Positions 11,029-22,489 are shown, counted from the stretch's first letter. The stretch: DNA of 64,000 nucleotides from Monodelphis domestica (GCF_027887165.1 NC_077233.1:184257517-184321516), one strand, 5' to 3'. The notes: a model not told the origin generated them from the sequence alone. Numbers and translations: made by a program.

Positions 11029-11179
11029 ATACATACAAATATATGTTAAAGGAGATTATAGTTTAGTATGGAAGAATCAGACAGGTAAAATTCTTATAAT
11101 ACAAAGCACTATGTGATAAATATGTCATATCAAGAAAAGACTACGAGTAAAGAGGAAAGAGATGTAATACTAAAATAGG

Positions 11180-11570
11180 ATAAAAAAGTCATTGGAAAAT
11201 GTCTTATCTCCGAGGAGTCAGAGTATGATATACAAAATATATAGGAGATTGATCCAAAAATGTAAGTCCATTCCCTATTACTTTAGTGGTCAAAAGATAT
11301 AAATTAACAGTTTTAAAAAGAATAAATGGAAATTCAGGAAAGTGGAAAAAACCCTCAATCACTAATAATGAGAATAATAAAATAGTTCTGGGGTTTCAAC
11401 TAATACCTATTTAACTGGCAAAGATGATAAAAGATAGAAATTATTAATGATAGCTGGATTATGAAAATACAAGCACACTGATGTGTTGGTGGAACTATAA
11501 ATTGGTCCGATTTTTCAGGAAAATCCCATCATTCAGATACCTTAAGAATTGGCCCTTCAACATGTTTACA
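11180..11570 (+). mobile_element. L1 3' region fragment
   Basis: The ordered words GTGGTCAAAAGATATAAATT, AATGGAAATTCAGG, CTAATACCTATTTAACTGGC, GTTGGTGGAACTATAAATTG and the following bases correspond to the late ORF2 region of old L1 copies. Heavily degraded. Confidence 0.55.
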
Positions 11571-11947
11571 ATTGTGTGTTCTTAAACAGAGACCTCCTCT
11601 GTGCACACACGGTCTAAAGCAGTTGTTTCCCCCATCTTTCTTCCCTTTCTACCTTCTCTCTAAGTAGAACTGGTCCTGTAATATTGGTGTCCAAGTATAA
11701 TGGCTCCTCTTTCCTTGAAGTTGAAAAGAGTCTGTTATAAAAATCTTGGCAGATCTTTTCCATTTTTCTTCTTGGTTGTTTTTATCTGACTCTCAGCCTT
11801 AAATGACCTTGGAATGACATTTCATTGTGGGTTGTTTTAGCAAGTTTCTTTTTTTTTTAAACCATTTTTTAATCCTCTCTGTGCTTCTCTGTTTTTTGGT
11901 AATATTGCTCCAAACCCTATAGTATCCATCCACGTAAGATCCAAATT

Positions 11948-12057
11948 AGCTTATATTGCAAACTAGTTTTGCCATAGCTACCATACCTCCATAGTTGGCA
12001 AGTAAGTTAAGTATTTTCTTTTAGTCTCTTTCTTGACAATTGATTTAAATTGGTTAA
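11948..12057. repeat. Dispersed direct repeat, copy 2
   Basis: Second copy of the 10911-11028 sequence, offset about 1037 bp, same strand. Confidence 0.8.
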
Positions 12058-12133
12058 ATTTTTATATGGAAACATTTTATTCCCATATATAACAAGATGT
12101 TTATAGAAGCCATCTAAAATGAGGGGGGCTAGG

Positions 12134-12369
12134 TGTTATTGTTCAGTCGTTTCAGTCATGTCAGATTCTTCATGACCCCATTTGGGGTTTTCATGGCAAA
12201 TAGTAGAATAGTTTGTCATTTCCTTCTCCAGATCATTTAACAGATAAGGCAAACAAAGTTCTGTACTTGCCCAGAATCACAAAGCTATTGAGCATCGTCT
12301 GAGGTCGGATTTGAATTCAGGAAGAAGAGTCTTCCTGACTCCTGTGCTCCTGTTCCACCTAGCTGCCCT
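12134..12369 (-). mobile_element. SINE type B, full length
   Basis: Runs from GTTATTGTTCAGTCG through CATGACCCCATTTGGGG and CATTTCCTTCTCCAG to the head CCACCTAGCTGCCC. Confidence 0.88.
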
Positions 12370-12636
12370 AAGAGTACTGAGGAATACCTGAACAAAACGT
12401 AATAGATGAAAGCATAAAGGGATGTTGTTGCCCTATGAAATGGAGAAGATGAGGAATTGGGAAGAACTTGGGAAGACTTGGGTTGAGTGTAATATAAAAA
12501 GAATCAAGAATAAATTGTCATTACAATATAAAGGAACCCAGTGCTAAATGACATCAAAACTCAGATCAGGACCATGACCAACTGTAACTCCAGAGAACTG
12601 ATGAAATCTACTTCTCTCCTCTCAGCAAGAGAAGCC

Positions 12637-12670
12637 TGCTCTCAATCCACTGAGCCACCCAGCTGCCCCC
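12637..12670 (-). mobile_element. SINE type A, head fragment only
   Basis: Only CTCAATCCACTGAGCCACCC and AGCTGCCCCC remain, the minus-strand head with the A-box. Confidence 0.75.
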
Positions 12671-12728
12671 TACAACTTTGTTTTTAAAGCAAAAGAGGCA
12701 TTTGAAAAAGCCTTCAAGAATAGATAAG

Positions 12729-12893
12729 AGGGCAATGAGGTGGCTAACTGGATAGAGAGCCAGGCCTGGAGAGAGGAGGTCCTGGGTTCAAATGGGGTCT
12801 CAGACCCTGGGCAAGTCACTAAACTCCAATTGCCCAGCCCTTACCTCTCTGGAATCAATAGTATTGATTTTAAAACAGAAAGTAAGGGTTTGA
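12729..12893 (+). mobile_element. SINE type A, internally shortened
   Basis: Intact B-box (GGGTTCAAAT); the words between TCAGAC and CCCTGGGCAAG are lost. The tail is followed by a worn A-rich run. Confidence 0.85.
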
Positions 12894-12959
12894 AAAAAGA
12901 AAAAAAAGAACAGATAAGATTTCAGCTGGAGAGGTTATAGGGGAAGAGAATTGCAAGTG

Positions 12960-13340
12960 TAGGGAACCATGTGAACACAGGAGTACGAACATGCAGGAGG
13001 TGTTTAGAGAATATAGGATAAATCCGTTTGGCTGGAAGACAGCCTATTTATGGAACATCTCTCATGGAAGGCCTGGGTTTGCTGCCTTGCTTCAAGGAGG
13101 CCTGCATTGCTAATGATCCCAGGACTTATAGTTTGTCCCCAAAGGGGAAGCTCATATGACATCGGGCCTGGAGAGGGGTTTCCCCCCAGGCTGGGAGTTT
13201 TTGAGGATCTTTCCAGGGTGAGAGGAAAGAAAAAGAGGCTAGTGTTGGAAATTCCCAATATGGAGAAGCATCGTTCAGCAGAGCTACACCTAGAGACCAT
13301 AAGAGATACACCCTAAAGGAACAAGTGGAGTGGCATGTGA
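12960..13340. other. Unassigned segment
   Basis: An overlapping 88-codon plus frame (13050-13316) and 98-codon minus frame carry no motif I recognise. Nothing further is supported. Confidence 0.3.
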
Positions 13341-13349
13341 CTTTTTTTT

Positions 13350-13586
13350 TAAGCCCTTAACTTCCGTCTTGGAGTCAATTTAAAAGTCTTTTAAAAGCAT
13401 CAATAAAACTTAGTTTTATTTTTAAATGTTTACCTTCCATCTTAGAATCAGTACTGTGTATTGGCTCCAAGGCAGAAGAGCAGTAAGAGCTAGGCACAGT
13501 TAGGAAGTATCTGAGCTCTGATTTGAACCCAGGACCTCCCACCTCTAGGCCTGGCTCTCAATCCACTGAGCTACCCAGTTGCCCCC
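13350..13586 (-). mobile_element. SINE type A with disrupted tail
   Basis: The main body is 13424-13586. A second copy of the tail words (CCCTTAACTTCCGTCTTGGA) sits at 13353-13372, separated by about 45 bp of A/T-rich filler, as if one SINE tail had landed beside another. Confidence 0.75.
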
Positions 13587-13623
13587 TGACTTTTGTTTTT
13601 TTAATTCTGGATAATTGCAAAGA

Positions 13624-13874
13624 TGGGCAGCTTGGTGGTACAGGGGATAGAGCGCTGAGCCTAGAGTCTGGAAAACCTGAGTTTAAATCTCTCCTCAGAA
13701 AACTACTAGCTGGGTGACCCTGGGCAAGTCACGTAACCCTGCTTGCCTCACTTTCCTCATCTGTAAAATGAACCGGAGGAGGACATGGCAAACCACTCCA
13801 CGATCTTTGCCAAGAAAACCTCAAATGCGATCACCAAGTCAGACGCGACTGAAACCACTGAACAACAACAAAAA
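13624..13874 (+). mobile_element. SINE type B, full length
   Basis: Complete from GGGCAGCTTGGTGGTACAGG to CTGAACAACAACAAAAA. Several CpGs survive (GTCAGACGCGACTG), suggesting a fairly recent copy. Confidence 0.9.
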
Positions 13875-13879
13875 CCATG

Positions 13880-15000
13880 GCACAGATGGCTAGAGTGCTG
13901 AAGGGGAAAATGGATGAGAGAAACTGGCAGTCCTGAACCCCTCCTCCATCTCACTTCAGAAGAGTGTGACTGGCACATGTTTCTAATCACATCCTTTTAT
14001 TCTGTTAAAGGCTCCCTCTGACCCATCTGATCTTGTTTCCGTTAAACGTTGATGGTTCCTGCTGTCCTTGCATTTCCGGATGTCTCTTTGTTGGAGCAAC
14101 AGGGCCCAGGACAGCTCCGGGAAGCACACAGGGAAGGGCGACCTTTCCGGAGTCCTGGATTGGAATTCCAGCAATCCGACCCCCCCTCTCCCCCCCCTGC
14201 CCCCAACGTCAGAGGGTTTTTGCTCTTTAACTGAGGGCATCATCGCAACCATTCATAGATTCCCTACTTATATCTCCAAGAGCAAAATAACTGCCAACTT
14301 GGGGCCACTGGGGCCCAATTCTTGGGAATAATTTATTTAATCAATTTCACTTAATCAATTTCACTTAATCAATTTCACTTAATCAATAATATTATTCCTA
14401 CTATCGTAGGGGGAGGGAGATTTGTGTGGGAAGCTTACTGTGCTGTGAGAGCCAGGTGTTAACCGAGGGAATGAATACACATTTAGAAGAGGTGTTTAAT
14501 AAACAGCTTCAATGCTTTCTTCATTCCACAGAAGGACTATAGAGAGCTCCCAGAAAGTTTCCCAGCGAATAGTTCAGTGATAATGAATACCCTGAGAACA
14601 AAGGGCCTTTTAAATAAAAGTTATAGCGTGAAAGGGGATGGAGGAGGTTCCAGTCTCTTCAGTGCTGTCAGGGGGGATGAGGACTTGGCAAGGGGGACAG
14701 GAAGGAGTTTCCTGTGGGCAGAACAGCCTCTGGTTGAGTCAGAACTGGAACTCGGACCCTGTCTAGATTAGAGCCACCTCCATGCCACTGGACAGGAGTC
14801 TGTCCTAATAGAAGCAGAAGTCCAAGAGATCCACAGAGTCATGTACAATCTGACTCTTATCTCTAGAATTGGTCCTTGGGTGTAGTCGATAAAACACTGG
14901 GAAAAAAAAAATCAGGATCCCAGAATAATTGCTTGTTGGATTTAATATTGACCAATTGCACATCCTTAAGTCAGTCACCTAAGATCTCTAAAAAATAATC
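13880..15000. other. Mostly unassigned segment with a 14 bp tandem repeat
   Basis: TTAATCAATTTCAC is repeated three times plus a partial fourth at 14337-14385. C-rich sequence at 14175-14205 opens three overlapping forward frames with no recognisable domain. No promoter or exon supported. Confidence 0.4.
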
Positions 15001-15004
15001 ACGC

Positions 15005-15200
15005 CGTTCAGTCATTTCAGACCCTTTTACCCCAGGGGGGGTTTCCTGGCAAGGACACTGGACTGGTTATTCCTTCTCCAGCGCATTTACAGATGAAGAA
15101 AATGAGGCAAACCCGGCTACGTGATATGCCCAGGGTCCATCAAGCTAGTGTCTAAGATCAGATCTGAACCAGGTCTTCCTGACCCCAGGCAGCCGCCCCT
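15005..15200 (-). mobile_element. SINE type B, diverged
   Basis: Words GTTCAGTCATTTCAGAC, TTCCTTCTCCAGCGCATTTA and AGGCAGCCGCCCCT mark tail, middle and head in minus order. Confidence 0.75.
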
Positions 15201-15204
15201 AAAA

Positions 15205-15448
15205 TAATAACACTGAACATCTAACACTTATAATGTGCCAGGTATTATTTTAAGTGCTTTAGCAATATTATCTCAATTGATCCCCACAACCACTCTGGGA
15301 CCTAAGTGCCATTATTATCCCCATTTTGCAGATGAGGAAACTGAGGCAAACAGAGGCTAAGTGCCTTGCCCATTATCACATATCTATTAAATGTCTGAGG
15401 CAGAAATTTGAACTAAGTTTCCTGACTTCAAGCCCTTCAATCTATCTA
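15205..15448 (-). mobile_element. MIR-like SINE, near full length
   Basis: Has the typical AATGTGCCAGGTATTATTTT, CTCAATTGATCCCCACAACC and CAGATGAGGAAACTGAGGC succession. Confidence 0.8.
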
Positions 15449-15535
15449 CTCCCCTGAAATGATTTTCTTTATGTAAAACGAGGATCCTAACATAATGCCT
15501 AACTCATAAGAATTTGTGTTTGTCCTTCCCTTCCC

Positions 15536-15632
15536 TTAAAACCTTACTTTCTGTCTTAGTAACAACTCTAAGACAGACCCACCAGGACTAGGCAAATTGA
15601 GTTAAGTGACTTACCCAGGGCCATACCTATTT
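15536..15632 (-). mobile_element. SINE type A, 3' fragment
   Basis: Tail and core words only (CCTTACTTTCTGTCTTAG; GTTAAGTGACTTACCCAGG). Confidence 0.7.
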
Positions 15633-15639
15633 TTTTATC

Positions 15640-16260
15640 TTGATGGGACCAAGATTTCAATAGTCTAGGAAAAGGCCAGTGAATAAATACAACCACAACT
15701 CACTGATTTATAGGCTCAGAAAATTGCCTGAGAGCCATGAGAGATGAAATGACTGGCCCAAGAAAATGGAGCCAAGGCAGAACTTGAACCCTGGTCTCCC
15801 TCAGTAGCCATTGAGTGAACTACAGCTCTCTCACAGAATTACCAGGAAGAAAGTGCTTCCTAATTCTTAAAAATGCCATATAAATGTGAGCTATTATTTA
15901 ACCTCTGCTAACAGAGTTTCCAACAACAGGGTGTGTTCTTGGCTTGGAGCCTTTCCGTTATCTAGCCTAGGCGGCTGATGAGATTAGAAGGTGCTTCCTT
16001 ATATATCATCAGGAAGCAGCTGCCCCCAAACAGTCTCAAAGAGAAAGAGTGTGCCAAGCTGAGAATTAGACCATCCTATGAAAAATTTGTCAACATGCAA
16101 AAAGAGCTAGGGAGAATTAACATGTTGAGTGCTAGCAGCAGGGCAATGATTCTCCCCTAAGCAGAGGGAAAAAATGGTAAGAAGAAAGAGAAAGCAAAAG
16201 AGAATTTTAAACCAAATCTCTGAGAGGAAATGAAACACCATTACATAAACTGACTCCCAG
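15640..16260. other. Unassigned segment
   Basis: A worn MIR-like word set occurs near 15715-15830 (GAAATGACTGGCCCAAG). The rest has no recognised element. Confidence 0.35.
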
Positions 16261-16261
16261 T

Positions 16262-16530
16262 GAGACATTCAATAACAGGGAATTCGTGACCCCAAAAGGC
16301 AACTCATTCCACATTAAGACACCTCTGACGACTGAGGTTTTTTCCCTTAGTGGAACCAGAATCTGCTTCTACAACTGCCACTCCTTGTGCCTCAGTCTCC
16401 CTTCTGGGGCCAAGCAGAGTGAGTTGCTCATGTTCTCCCAGAGCAGTCTGGCAGAGGACACTCTCCCTTGCTGATTGGGATGCCTCTCCAGTCTTCTTGG
16501 TAGCTGGATCCCTCTAGAAGATAAAAATGA
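16262..16530. mobile_element. Possible L3/CR1-like LINE fragment
   Basis: Phrases such as CAACTGCCACTCCTTGTGCC and TTCTGGGGCCAAGCAGAGTG resemble the 3' part of an ancient CR1/L3-type LINE seen again at 17800-18290. Family assignment is from memory and weak. Confidence 0.4.
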
Positions 16531-16682
16531 CTCTTGAGGCTAACTACTTTGATGAAAAGATCCCTAAAGTGATTATTCTGTGACTATAATCATAGAATCA
16601 CAGAATCTCAGAAAAGGAAGAGATCTTGGAGACAGTCTGATCTAATTCATTCTTCAATAAAAATCCCCTCTATGGGGTGACC

Positions 16683-17187
16683 CTTGATTGGGGAATGGGT
16701 GAACAAATTATGGTATCTATTGTTGATGGAATACTCTTGTGCTGTAAGGAGTGATGAACTGGAGGGATTCCATGTGAACTGGAAGAACCTCCAGGAACTG
16801 ATGCAGAGTGAAAGAAGAAGAACCAGGAGAACATTGTACACAGAAAGTGAAACATTGTGGAATGATCTATTGTAGCAATGCAAGGATCCAAGACAATCCC
16901 GAGGGACTTAGGAGAAAGAACATTAACTACATCAAGAGAAAGAACTGTGGGAGTAGAAATGCAGAAGAAAACATGATTTATTACTTGTTTGTATGGGTAC
17001 GTGATTTGGGGTTTTGGTTTCAAAAGATTGCTCTATTGCAAAAGTGAATAATACGGAAATAGGCATGAAGTTATATAATACTTGTATAACCCATTGGAAT
17101 TTCTTGTCAGCTCTGGGAGAAGGGAGGGAAAGAAAAGTATCATGTAAACATGGAAAAATATTTTAAAAAATAAAAAATTTTAAATAC
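16683..17187 (+). mobile_element. L1 3' end
   Basis: Starts at TTGATTGGGGAATGGGTGAA, passes GATGCAGAGTGAAAGAAGAA and AACATTGTACACAGA, and ends with an A-rich tail after CATGGAAAAATATTTT. Same family as the copy in the 7SL pseudogene, opposite strand. Confidence 0.85.
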
Positions 17188-17212
17188 ATTTTTTAAAAAT
17201 CCCCTCTACCAC

Positions 17213-17532
17213 AAAGGAGGCAGATAGGAAGGATAAATAGCCAAGCCTGGGGTCAGGAAAACCTGGATTTAAATCTGTTGTCAGACACTTACTAGCTGTA
17301 AAGTATCGTCTAGCCCTTATCACTTTTCTGTCAAAGAACCAATATATAGTATTGATTCTAAGATGGAAGGTATGACCATAAGCAAGTCAATTAACCCTGT
17401 TTGCTTCACTTTTCTCATCTATAAAATGAGCTGGAGAAGGAAATGGCCAACCACTCCAGTATCTTTGCCAAGAAAATCCCAAGTGGGGTCATGAAGAGTC
17501 AGACGCAGCTGAACAACAACTAACTACAATAT
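17213..17532 (+). mobile_element. Chimeric SINE: type B interrupted by a type A 3' end
   Basis: Begins as a SINE head and body to TTACTAGCTGTA (about 17299), switches to type A tail words (TAGCCCTTATCACTTTTCTG...GATGGAAGGTA, to about 17373), then resumes type B at TGACCATAAGCAAGTC and ends GCTGAACAACAAC. A nested insertion or template switch explains this. Confidence 0.7.
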
Positions 17533-17571
17533 ACATGAAAAGGACTCCTATAACTTTTGCTTGAAGCTCTG

Positions 17572-17762
17572 CAGTGAGGGCAGTGGCACTGTGGGAAAGG
17601 GGCTGGATCTGCAGTCAGGGAAGGTGGGTTCAAATCCATACTGCTCACTAGCTGGGCACATCCCTTCACCTAGCCGAGTCTCTATGTCCCCCCTGAAAAA
17701 TAAAGGGACCAGACTGTGACCTCGAAGGTCTCTGCTGGCTCTAAATCTATGATCCTATGACC
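17572..17762 (+). mobile_element. MIR-like SINE
   Basis: B-box word GGTTCAAATCC and the end CTGGCTCTAAATCTATGATC define orientation; about 190 bp. Confidence 0.65.
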
Positions 17763-17799
17763 TTTCCGTGCCGCTCATTCGACTCTGAAGTGGCTTTGT

Positions 17800-18290
17800 T
17801 AGAAAGCTTTTCTTAGCATCACGCCTGAATTTGCTATTTTTATCCATTGTTGTAAGTTCTGTGCTCTGAGGTCAAGCACAAGTCTAGTCACTCTTCCACG
17901 TAATAACCTTTCAAACATTTGAAGTCCACTAGCATGAATTTAGTGATCGACTAGTTTCTTGTTCAAATGATGCGATCCTTAGACCTTCGTTAGCTCTGGA
18001 TGCTCTTCAGCTTATCAATGCCCTTTTGAAAGTGTGGTGGTTCAGGCGATTGAGAGTCAGGCCCAGAGATGGGGGTCCTGGGTGCAAATCTGGCTTCAGA
18101 CACTTCCTAGCTGTGTGACCCTGGTGTTGTCTAGTCCTTATTGCTCTTCTGTCAAGGAACCAGTACATAGTATTGATTTTTAAGACAGAAGGTAAGGGTT
18201 AAAATTTTTTTTTAAAATGTCATGAACCCAATACTGTATGCAAGATGTGATCTAATCAAGGCACAGAATAGCAGGACTCACTTTTTTAAT
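17800..18290. mobile_element. Possible L3/CR1-like LINE, split by a SINE
   Basis: Words such as TGAGGTCAAGCACAAGTCTA, CTCTTCAGCTTATCAATGCC and AATACTGTATGCAAGATGTG keep the order of an old CR1/L3-type 3' end, with a type A SINE inserted at 18030-18203. Confidence 0.45.
18030..18203 (+). mobile_element. SINE type A
   Basis: Head slightly truncated; lacks the CAAGTCACTT core word after GACCCTGG. Nested in the L3/CR1-like sequence. Confidence 0.8.
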
Positions 18291-18700
18291 CATGCTCAAA
18301 GTTGAACTTATTATCTCATCTCCCAACTTCTCCATTACTATCAAAGGTATCACCATCTTCCCAGCCAGTCTCCAAGGCTCAAAACTTAGACACCTCATTA
18401 TCTCATTCCCCACATCCACTCTGTTGCCAAAGTCTGACAATTTTAGCTTTGTAACATCTCATTCGCCCCTTTCTCCCCTTTGATGCTGTACTATGCTATA
18501 CTACTATAGGCCTTTCCATCTCACACTTAGACTACTGCAATCGCCCGTTAATGGGCTGGCCTGCCACGAACCTCTGTCCACTCAGCTGCTGAAGCAAAGG
18601 TCTGACCATGTAACCCCACCATTACTACCACCACTCAATAAATCCACGGTGGCTCCCAGGAACAAATAGACAATCCTCTGGTATTCAAAGTCTTTTATAA

Positions 18701-18820
18701 CCTCTCTCTCTTCTCTCAATCTCCCTCTCTCTCTCTCTCCCTCTCTCTCTCTCTTCTCTCAATCTCTCTCTCTCTCTCTCTCCCTCTCTCCTTCTCCCTC
18801 TCCCTCTCTCCTTCTCCCCC

Positions 18821-18869
<49 letters not shown>

Positions 18870-19180
18870 TTCTCCCTCTCTCTCTCTTCTCTCTCCCTCT
18901 CTTCTCTCTCTTTCTCCCTCTCTCTCTCTCTCTTTCTCTCTCTCTCTTAATCTCTTTCTCCCTCTCTTCCTCTTCCTCTCCCTCTCTTCCTCTCCCTCTC
19001 TCTTTTTCTCTCTCTCTCCCTCTCTCTCTCCCCCTCACTTTCTCTCTTTCCCTCTCTCTTTCTCTTTGTCTCTGCCTTTCTCCCTCTGGTCTCTGACTCT
19101 ATTTCTCTCTCTCCTCTCTTCCTCCCCGTCTCTGTCTTTCCCTCTTTCTGTCTGTCTGTCTGTCTCACACACACACCCCT
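18701..19180. repeat. Degenerate CT-rich tract within L2
   Basis: About 480 bp of nearly pure pyrimidine on plus, mostly (CT)n mixed with CCCT and CTTT, ending in (TCTG)n at 19149-19164 and a short CA run at 19165-19175. Confidence 0.95.
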
Positions 19181-19361
19181 TTCCAGTTTTTTTATACTCT
19201 ATACCTTCACCTATTGGTGTCACTGGCCCCCTTGCTATTCCTCTTAAAAGACCCTCCATCTCCTGACTCCAAGTATTTTCATTGGCTGCCCCCCCCCCCA
19301 ATGTCTGGAATGCTCTTCCTCCTCCTCTCTGCCTCTTGGCTTTCTTCAAATCCTGATTAAA

Positions 19362-19526
19362 GGGGCAGTTGGGTGGTTCAGTGGATAGAGAGCCAGGTCT
19401 GGAGCTGGGAGGACATGGGTCCAAATGTGGCCTCAGAAACTTCCTAGCTGTGTGACCCTGGGCAAGTCACTTAACCCCAATTACCTAGCCCTTACGGCTT
19501 TTTGAATGAAGGTGAGTTTAAAAAAT
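19362..19526 (+). mobile_element. SINE type A, 3' shortened
   Basis: Good head and core; after CCTAGCCCTTACGGC the usual CTCTTCTGCC segment is deleted. Nested in L2. Confidence 0.85.
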
Positions 19527-19776
19527 ATCCTCCTTTATGGGAAGACTTTCTTGATTCCTCTTAATTCTAGTGCCACCCCTTTAGGGGTTAGTTCTTGTTT
19601 ATCCTCTCTATCGGTTGTCTACAAATAGTTACTTGCACTTGTCTTCCTTTTTAGACTGGGAGCTCCTTAAGAACAGGGATAGTCTTCTTCTTTGCGATCT
19701 GAAGCGCTCAAAACAAGCACACTTTCCAGCTCACTCAGTGGGTGCTTGATAAATGTTGATTCACTCCCATCTGGAC

Positions 19777-20090
19777 TTCATTCACGGATGTTAATGCCCC
19801 TCTTCATGTGACCTAAGACCGCATTAGGTCTTGTGGCTTTCAGGTCATAGGGAGCTTATAGTCCATTAAAACTCCCAGATCTGATTCAGATGAACTCTTC
19901 GGTCTTATATTTATGGATTTTTTGAACGCACATTATAGACTTTACATTTCTCCCTTAAATGTTCAAAGGTTAGATTTGGTCCATTGCTCTAACTTATCCT
20001 TTTGGACCCTGACTCTCATTCATGGACCGTCCCAGCTTTGTGTCATCTGAAAAAGCCTCGTATCCTGCTATTCAAGCCATTAATCAAAAT
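19777..20090. mobile_element. Possible L3/CR1-like LINE fragment
   Basis: GAGCTTATAGTCCATTAAAA, CAGATGAACTCTTCGGTCTT, TTGGACCCTGACTCTCATTC and CAGCTTTGTGTCATCTGAAA follow the order of an ancient mammalian LINE. I am not certain of the family name. Confidence 0.45.
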
Positions 20091-20091
20091 T

Positions 20092-20320
20092 GTTATTGTT
20101 TAGTCGTTTTTCACAATTGCCCAACTCTTCTTGACCTCTTTTTGAGGTTTTCCTAGCAAAGGTACTAGTGTGGTTTGCCATTTCCTTCTCCAGCCCATTT
20201 TACAGATGAGGAAACTGAGGCCAACAGAGTAAGTGACCTGACCAAGGTCCCACAGCTGGTAAGTGTCTAAGGTCAGATCTGAATTCAGGTTCTCTCAGCT
20301 ACAGGCCCAGCACTCTCATC
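20092..20320 (-). mobile_element. SINE type B
   Basis: TTATTGTTTAGTCG at the tail side and ACAGATGAGGAAACTGAGGC in the middle; the head region is diverged (CAGGCCCAGCACTCTCATC). Confidence 0.8.
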
Positions 20321-20329
20321 AGAATAGCA

Positions 20330-21440
20330 CAGGATGAAAGAACCCCAATTCCTGGAGGCAAAGTGGAAACTAGAAGGATTGCCCTCTAGCATGCACCATG
20401 GACTTCACCCAAAGAACAACCAAAAAGGGTTTCTCATTTGGGTAGGGGAAGACAGGCACCACCCCTTGAGGGGAAGTAGAGAACCAGGAAGCCCGTCATC
20501 CTCCAGGGAAAGGAAGCAAGACACCCAGAAGCTTTCTATTTTAATTAATGATTATAAATAACCGTGCTAAGATGAGTTGTTTTTTTCTCACTTGGCATCC
20601 AAGAGACCTGATTACTAGGGGGATGGGGAAGCGGAATGGTAATCTCTTCAGTTTAGAGACTGCTGCTTTGGGGGGAGAGGACTGAACAGGGGCTTGAACC
20701 TAATTTCCCCAAATCTTTAAAGTGTCGGGACAGAAGGTGAAAGCTGGAAAAGGCCTGAGGGAGCCATCTAGGCCAGCACCTTCATTCTACAGAGGAGAAA
20801 ACTGAGACCCCAGAAAGGAAAACTGTTACCCAAGTTCACCGAAAATGACTCAAAGGAAACGAAGGCTATGCTCAGGCGTTCACAACTTGTATTTATTTTT
20901 TTAATTTTTTCCCCATGGTTGCAGAATTCTTATCGCTTGCATTAACAACTTTTAGAGAGCAACTTGTGCAAGCCCCTTGTATCCTGAAGAGGAGGAAGTC
21001 AGGAGGTCAAGAGTTAGAGGAATGCCAATGCCACTCCTGACCTGAGTGCGGGCAGGGGTAAAAAGATTCCCCAGGAGGCTACTGGGCAAAGGTTAGTTTC
21101 CTGAATGACTCTATAACTCTGTCAAGCCATAGAACCTTAAACCACGACCTCAGAGCTCACTGGTATTTCCTTTTTAACAGCGGTTCTTAACCTCTGTCCA
21201 TGGACTTCGACCTTTTTTTTCATGTATCTCAATATAATTTATTTCCTTTGTGATCTTAGGTATTTTTTTTTAACTCAAACTGATGTTTATTGTAGGAGCT
21301 ATACACCACAAACATGGTCAGACACTGTCTAAGACCCAGAAGTGAGGAAAGAACAGTCTACACAAGAGTCAGATGCTACAAACAGCACCCAGGAAAGGGG
21401 AAAGGGCCGCCGAATGTTTCTTTTTTTAGCTCTTTTCTTT
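20330..21440. other. Unassigned segment
   Basis: A worn MIR word set lies near 20745-20830. The remainder has no recognised element and no supported exon. Confidence 0.35.
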
Positions 21441-21449
21441 CATGAATTT

Positions 21450-22080
21450 TTAAGCATTATTCTGAGAAGGTGTCCACAGGCTTTACCGGACTGTGATTCG
21501 GAACCATCACCCTAGAAGAACGAGCCATGGCGTTGTTCTTGTCCTTCATTCTTTGGAGAGAACCCCTGACGTCCTGAAGGTGATCTCCACTTGAGAGCCA
21601 AGCGGTGAGGCAGAGATGCACGAGCTCGGGCTGGGTCTCACTCTCTCTCCCGGTCATTGACATCCAGCGGTAAGAAAGTGAGGACCAGGGATGGCCCGGG
21701 ATGCATTGGACGCCCCTTGGCATCGGCAATGGCTTGACCCAGCACGGGTGTCATGGAAGCTGGAATGAAGGATTCTCATCCACCCATTCCACCAGAAGAA
21801 GTCTTCACATGCTTGGGATGGACACCCTCGAACTCATGATGGGTTTGAGGCCAGTCAGCTTTGCTCCATCCCTGCTACAGCTCTTTGGAGCCACAGGGGA
21901 GAGTTGGGTGAAAGGGGCATGCCAAAGGGGAAGGGGCAGCCTGGAAAGGGCTCAGTGTTTGTCCTCCAGCGTGGGTCCTCGGCTCCCATCTGAACTAAAA
22001 CCATTCATCGTGGAGTCAGCTTTGAGGGAAGAGAATTCCTACACTATTCTCTGGTGGTATCTCAACCCCACCTCTCCGAG
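21450..22080. mobile_element. Possible old dispersed repeat, unnamed
   Basis: Segments such as GTGAGGCAGAGATGCACG, CTCACTCTCTCTCCCGGTCA and AGGGATGGCCCGGGATGCAT resemble a dispersed unit I recall from marsupial DNA but cannot name. A 90-codon minus frame (21729-21457) and a 130-codon plus frame (21701-22093) overlap here; neither shows a protein motif. Confidence 0.35.
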
Positions 22081-22489
22081 TCCTGCCCTGTAAATAGATG
22101 AAATGAAGCAGGCAGCTTCTTTTTATTATTGGGGAGCTCTAAGTAGGAGCTACCCTATCCTTCCCCTCAGGGTGCTTAAGGGGTCCCAGCTGGCCCTGTT
22201 TCCAAATGGGACTACACTTTTCCTTCTCTGCCCAGAGCCCATTCCAACCTTAACAGCGATGCCTCTTCCTTCTGGTCTCATTCTGCCTGACTCCTGCCCA
22301 GGTCTTCCCCTAACAGGAAACCCAGAATTCCTTCTCTACTCTAACCCTTGAGTCCCCTCACCTCTGCCCCAATGGTAGTGATGCTCGTGTGCATCCTAAG
22401 AATTTCCAGGCCCTACTGCCCACACTGTCACTTCACCCTTAGACCATCGGAACCTTTCCATCTGCCCAGAAATAAATTTTTTTCCTACA

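Larger units (their letters stand above)
18290..19775 (+). mobile_element. L2 LINE 3' part, interrupted twice
   Basis: Three L2 blocks keep order and strand. 18290-18700 ends ...GGTATTCAAAGTCTTTTATAACC. 19185-19361 runs CCTCCATCTCCTGACTCCAA to CTTTCTTCAAATCCTGATTA. 19527-19775 runs GGAAGACTTTCTTGATTCC to TGATAAATGTTGATTC. A CT-rich tract and a type A SINE separate them. Confidence 0.75.

Noticed and set aside
18685..19424. Arg/Glu-rich frames on the minus strand
   Set aside because: They translate the CT-rich tract inside the L2.
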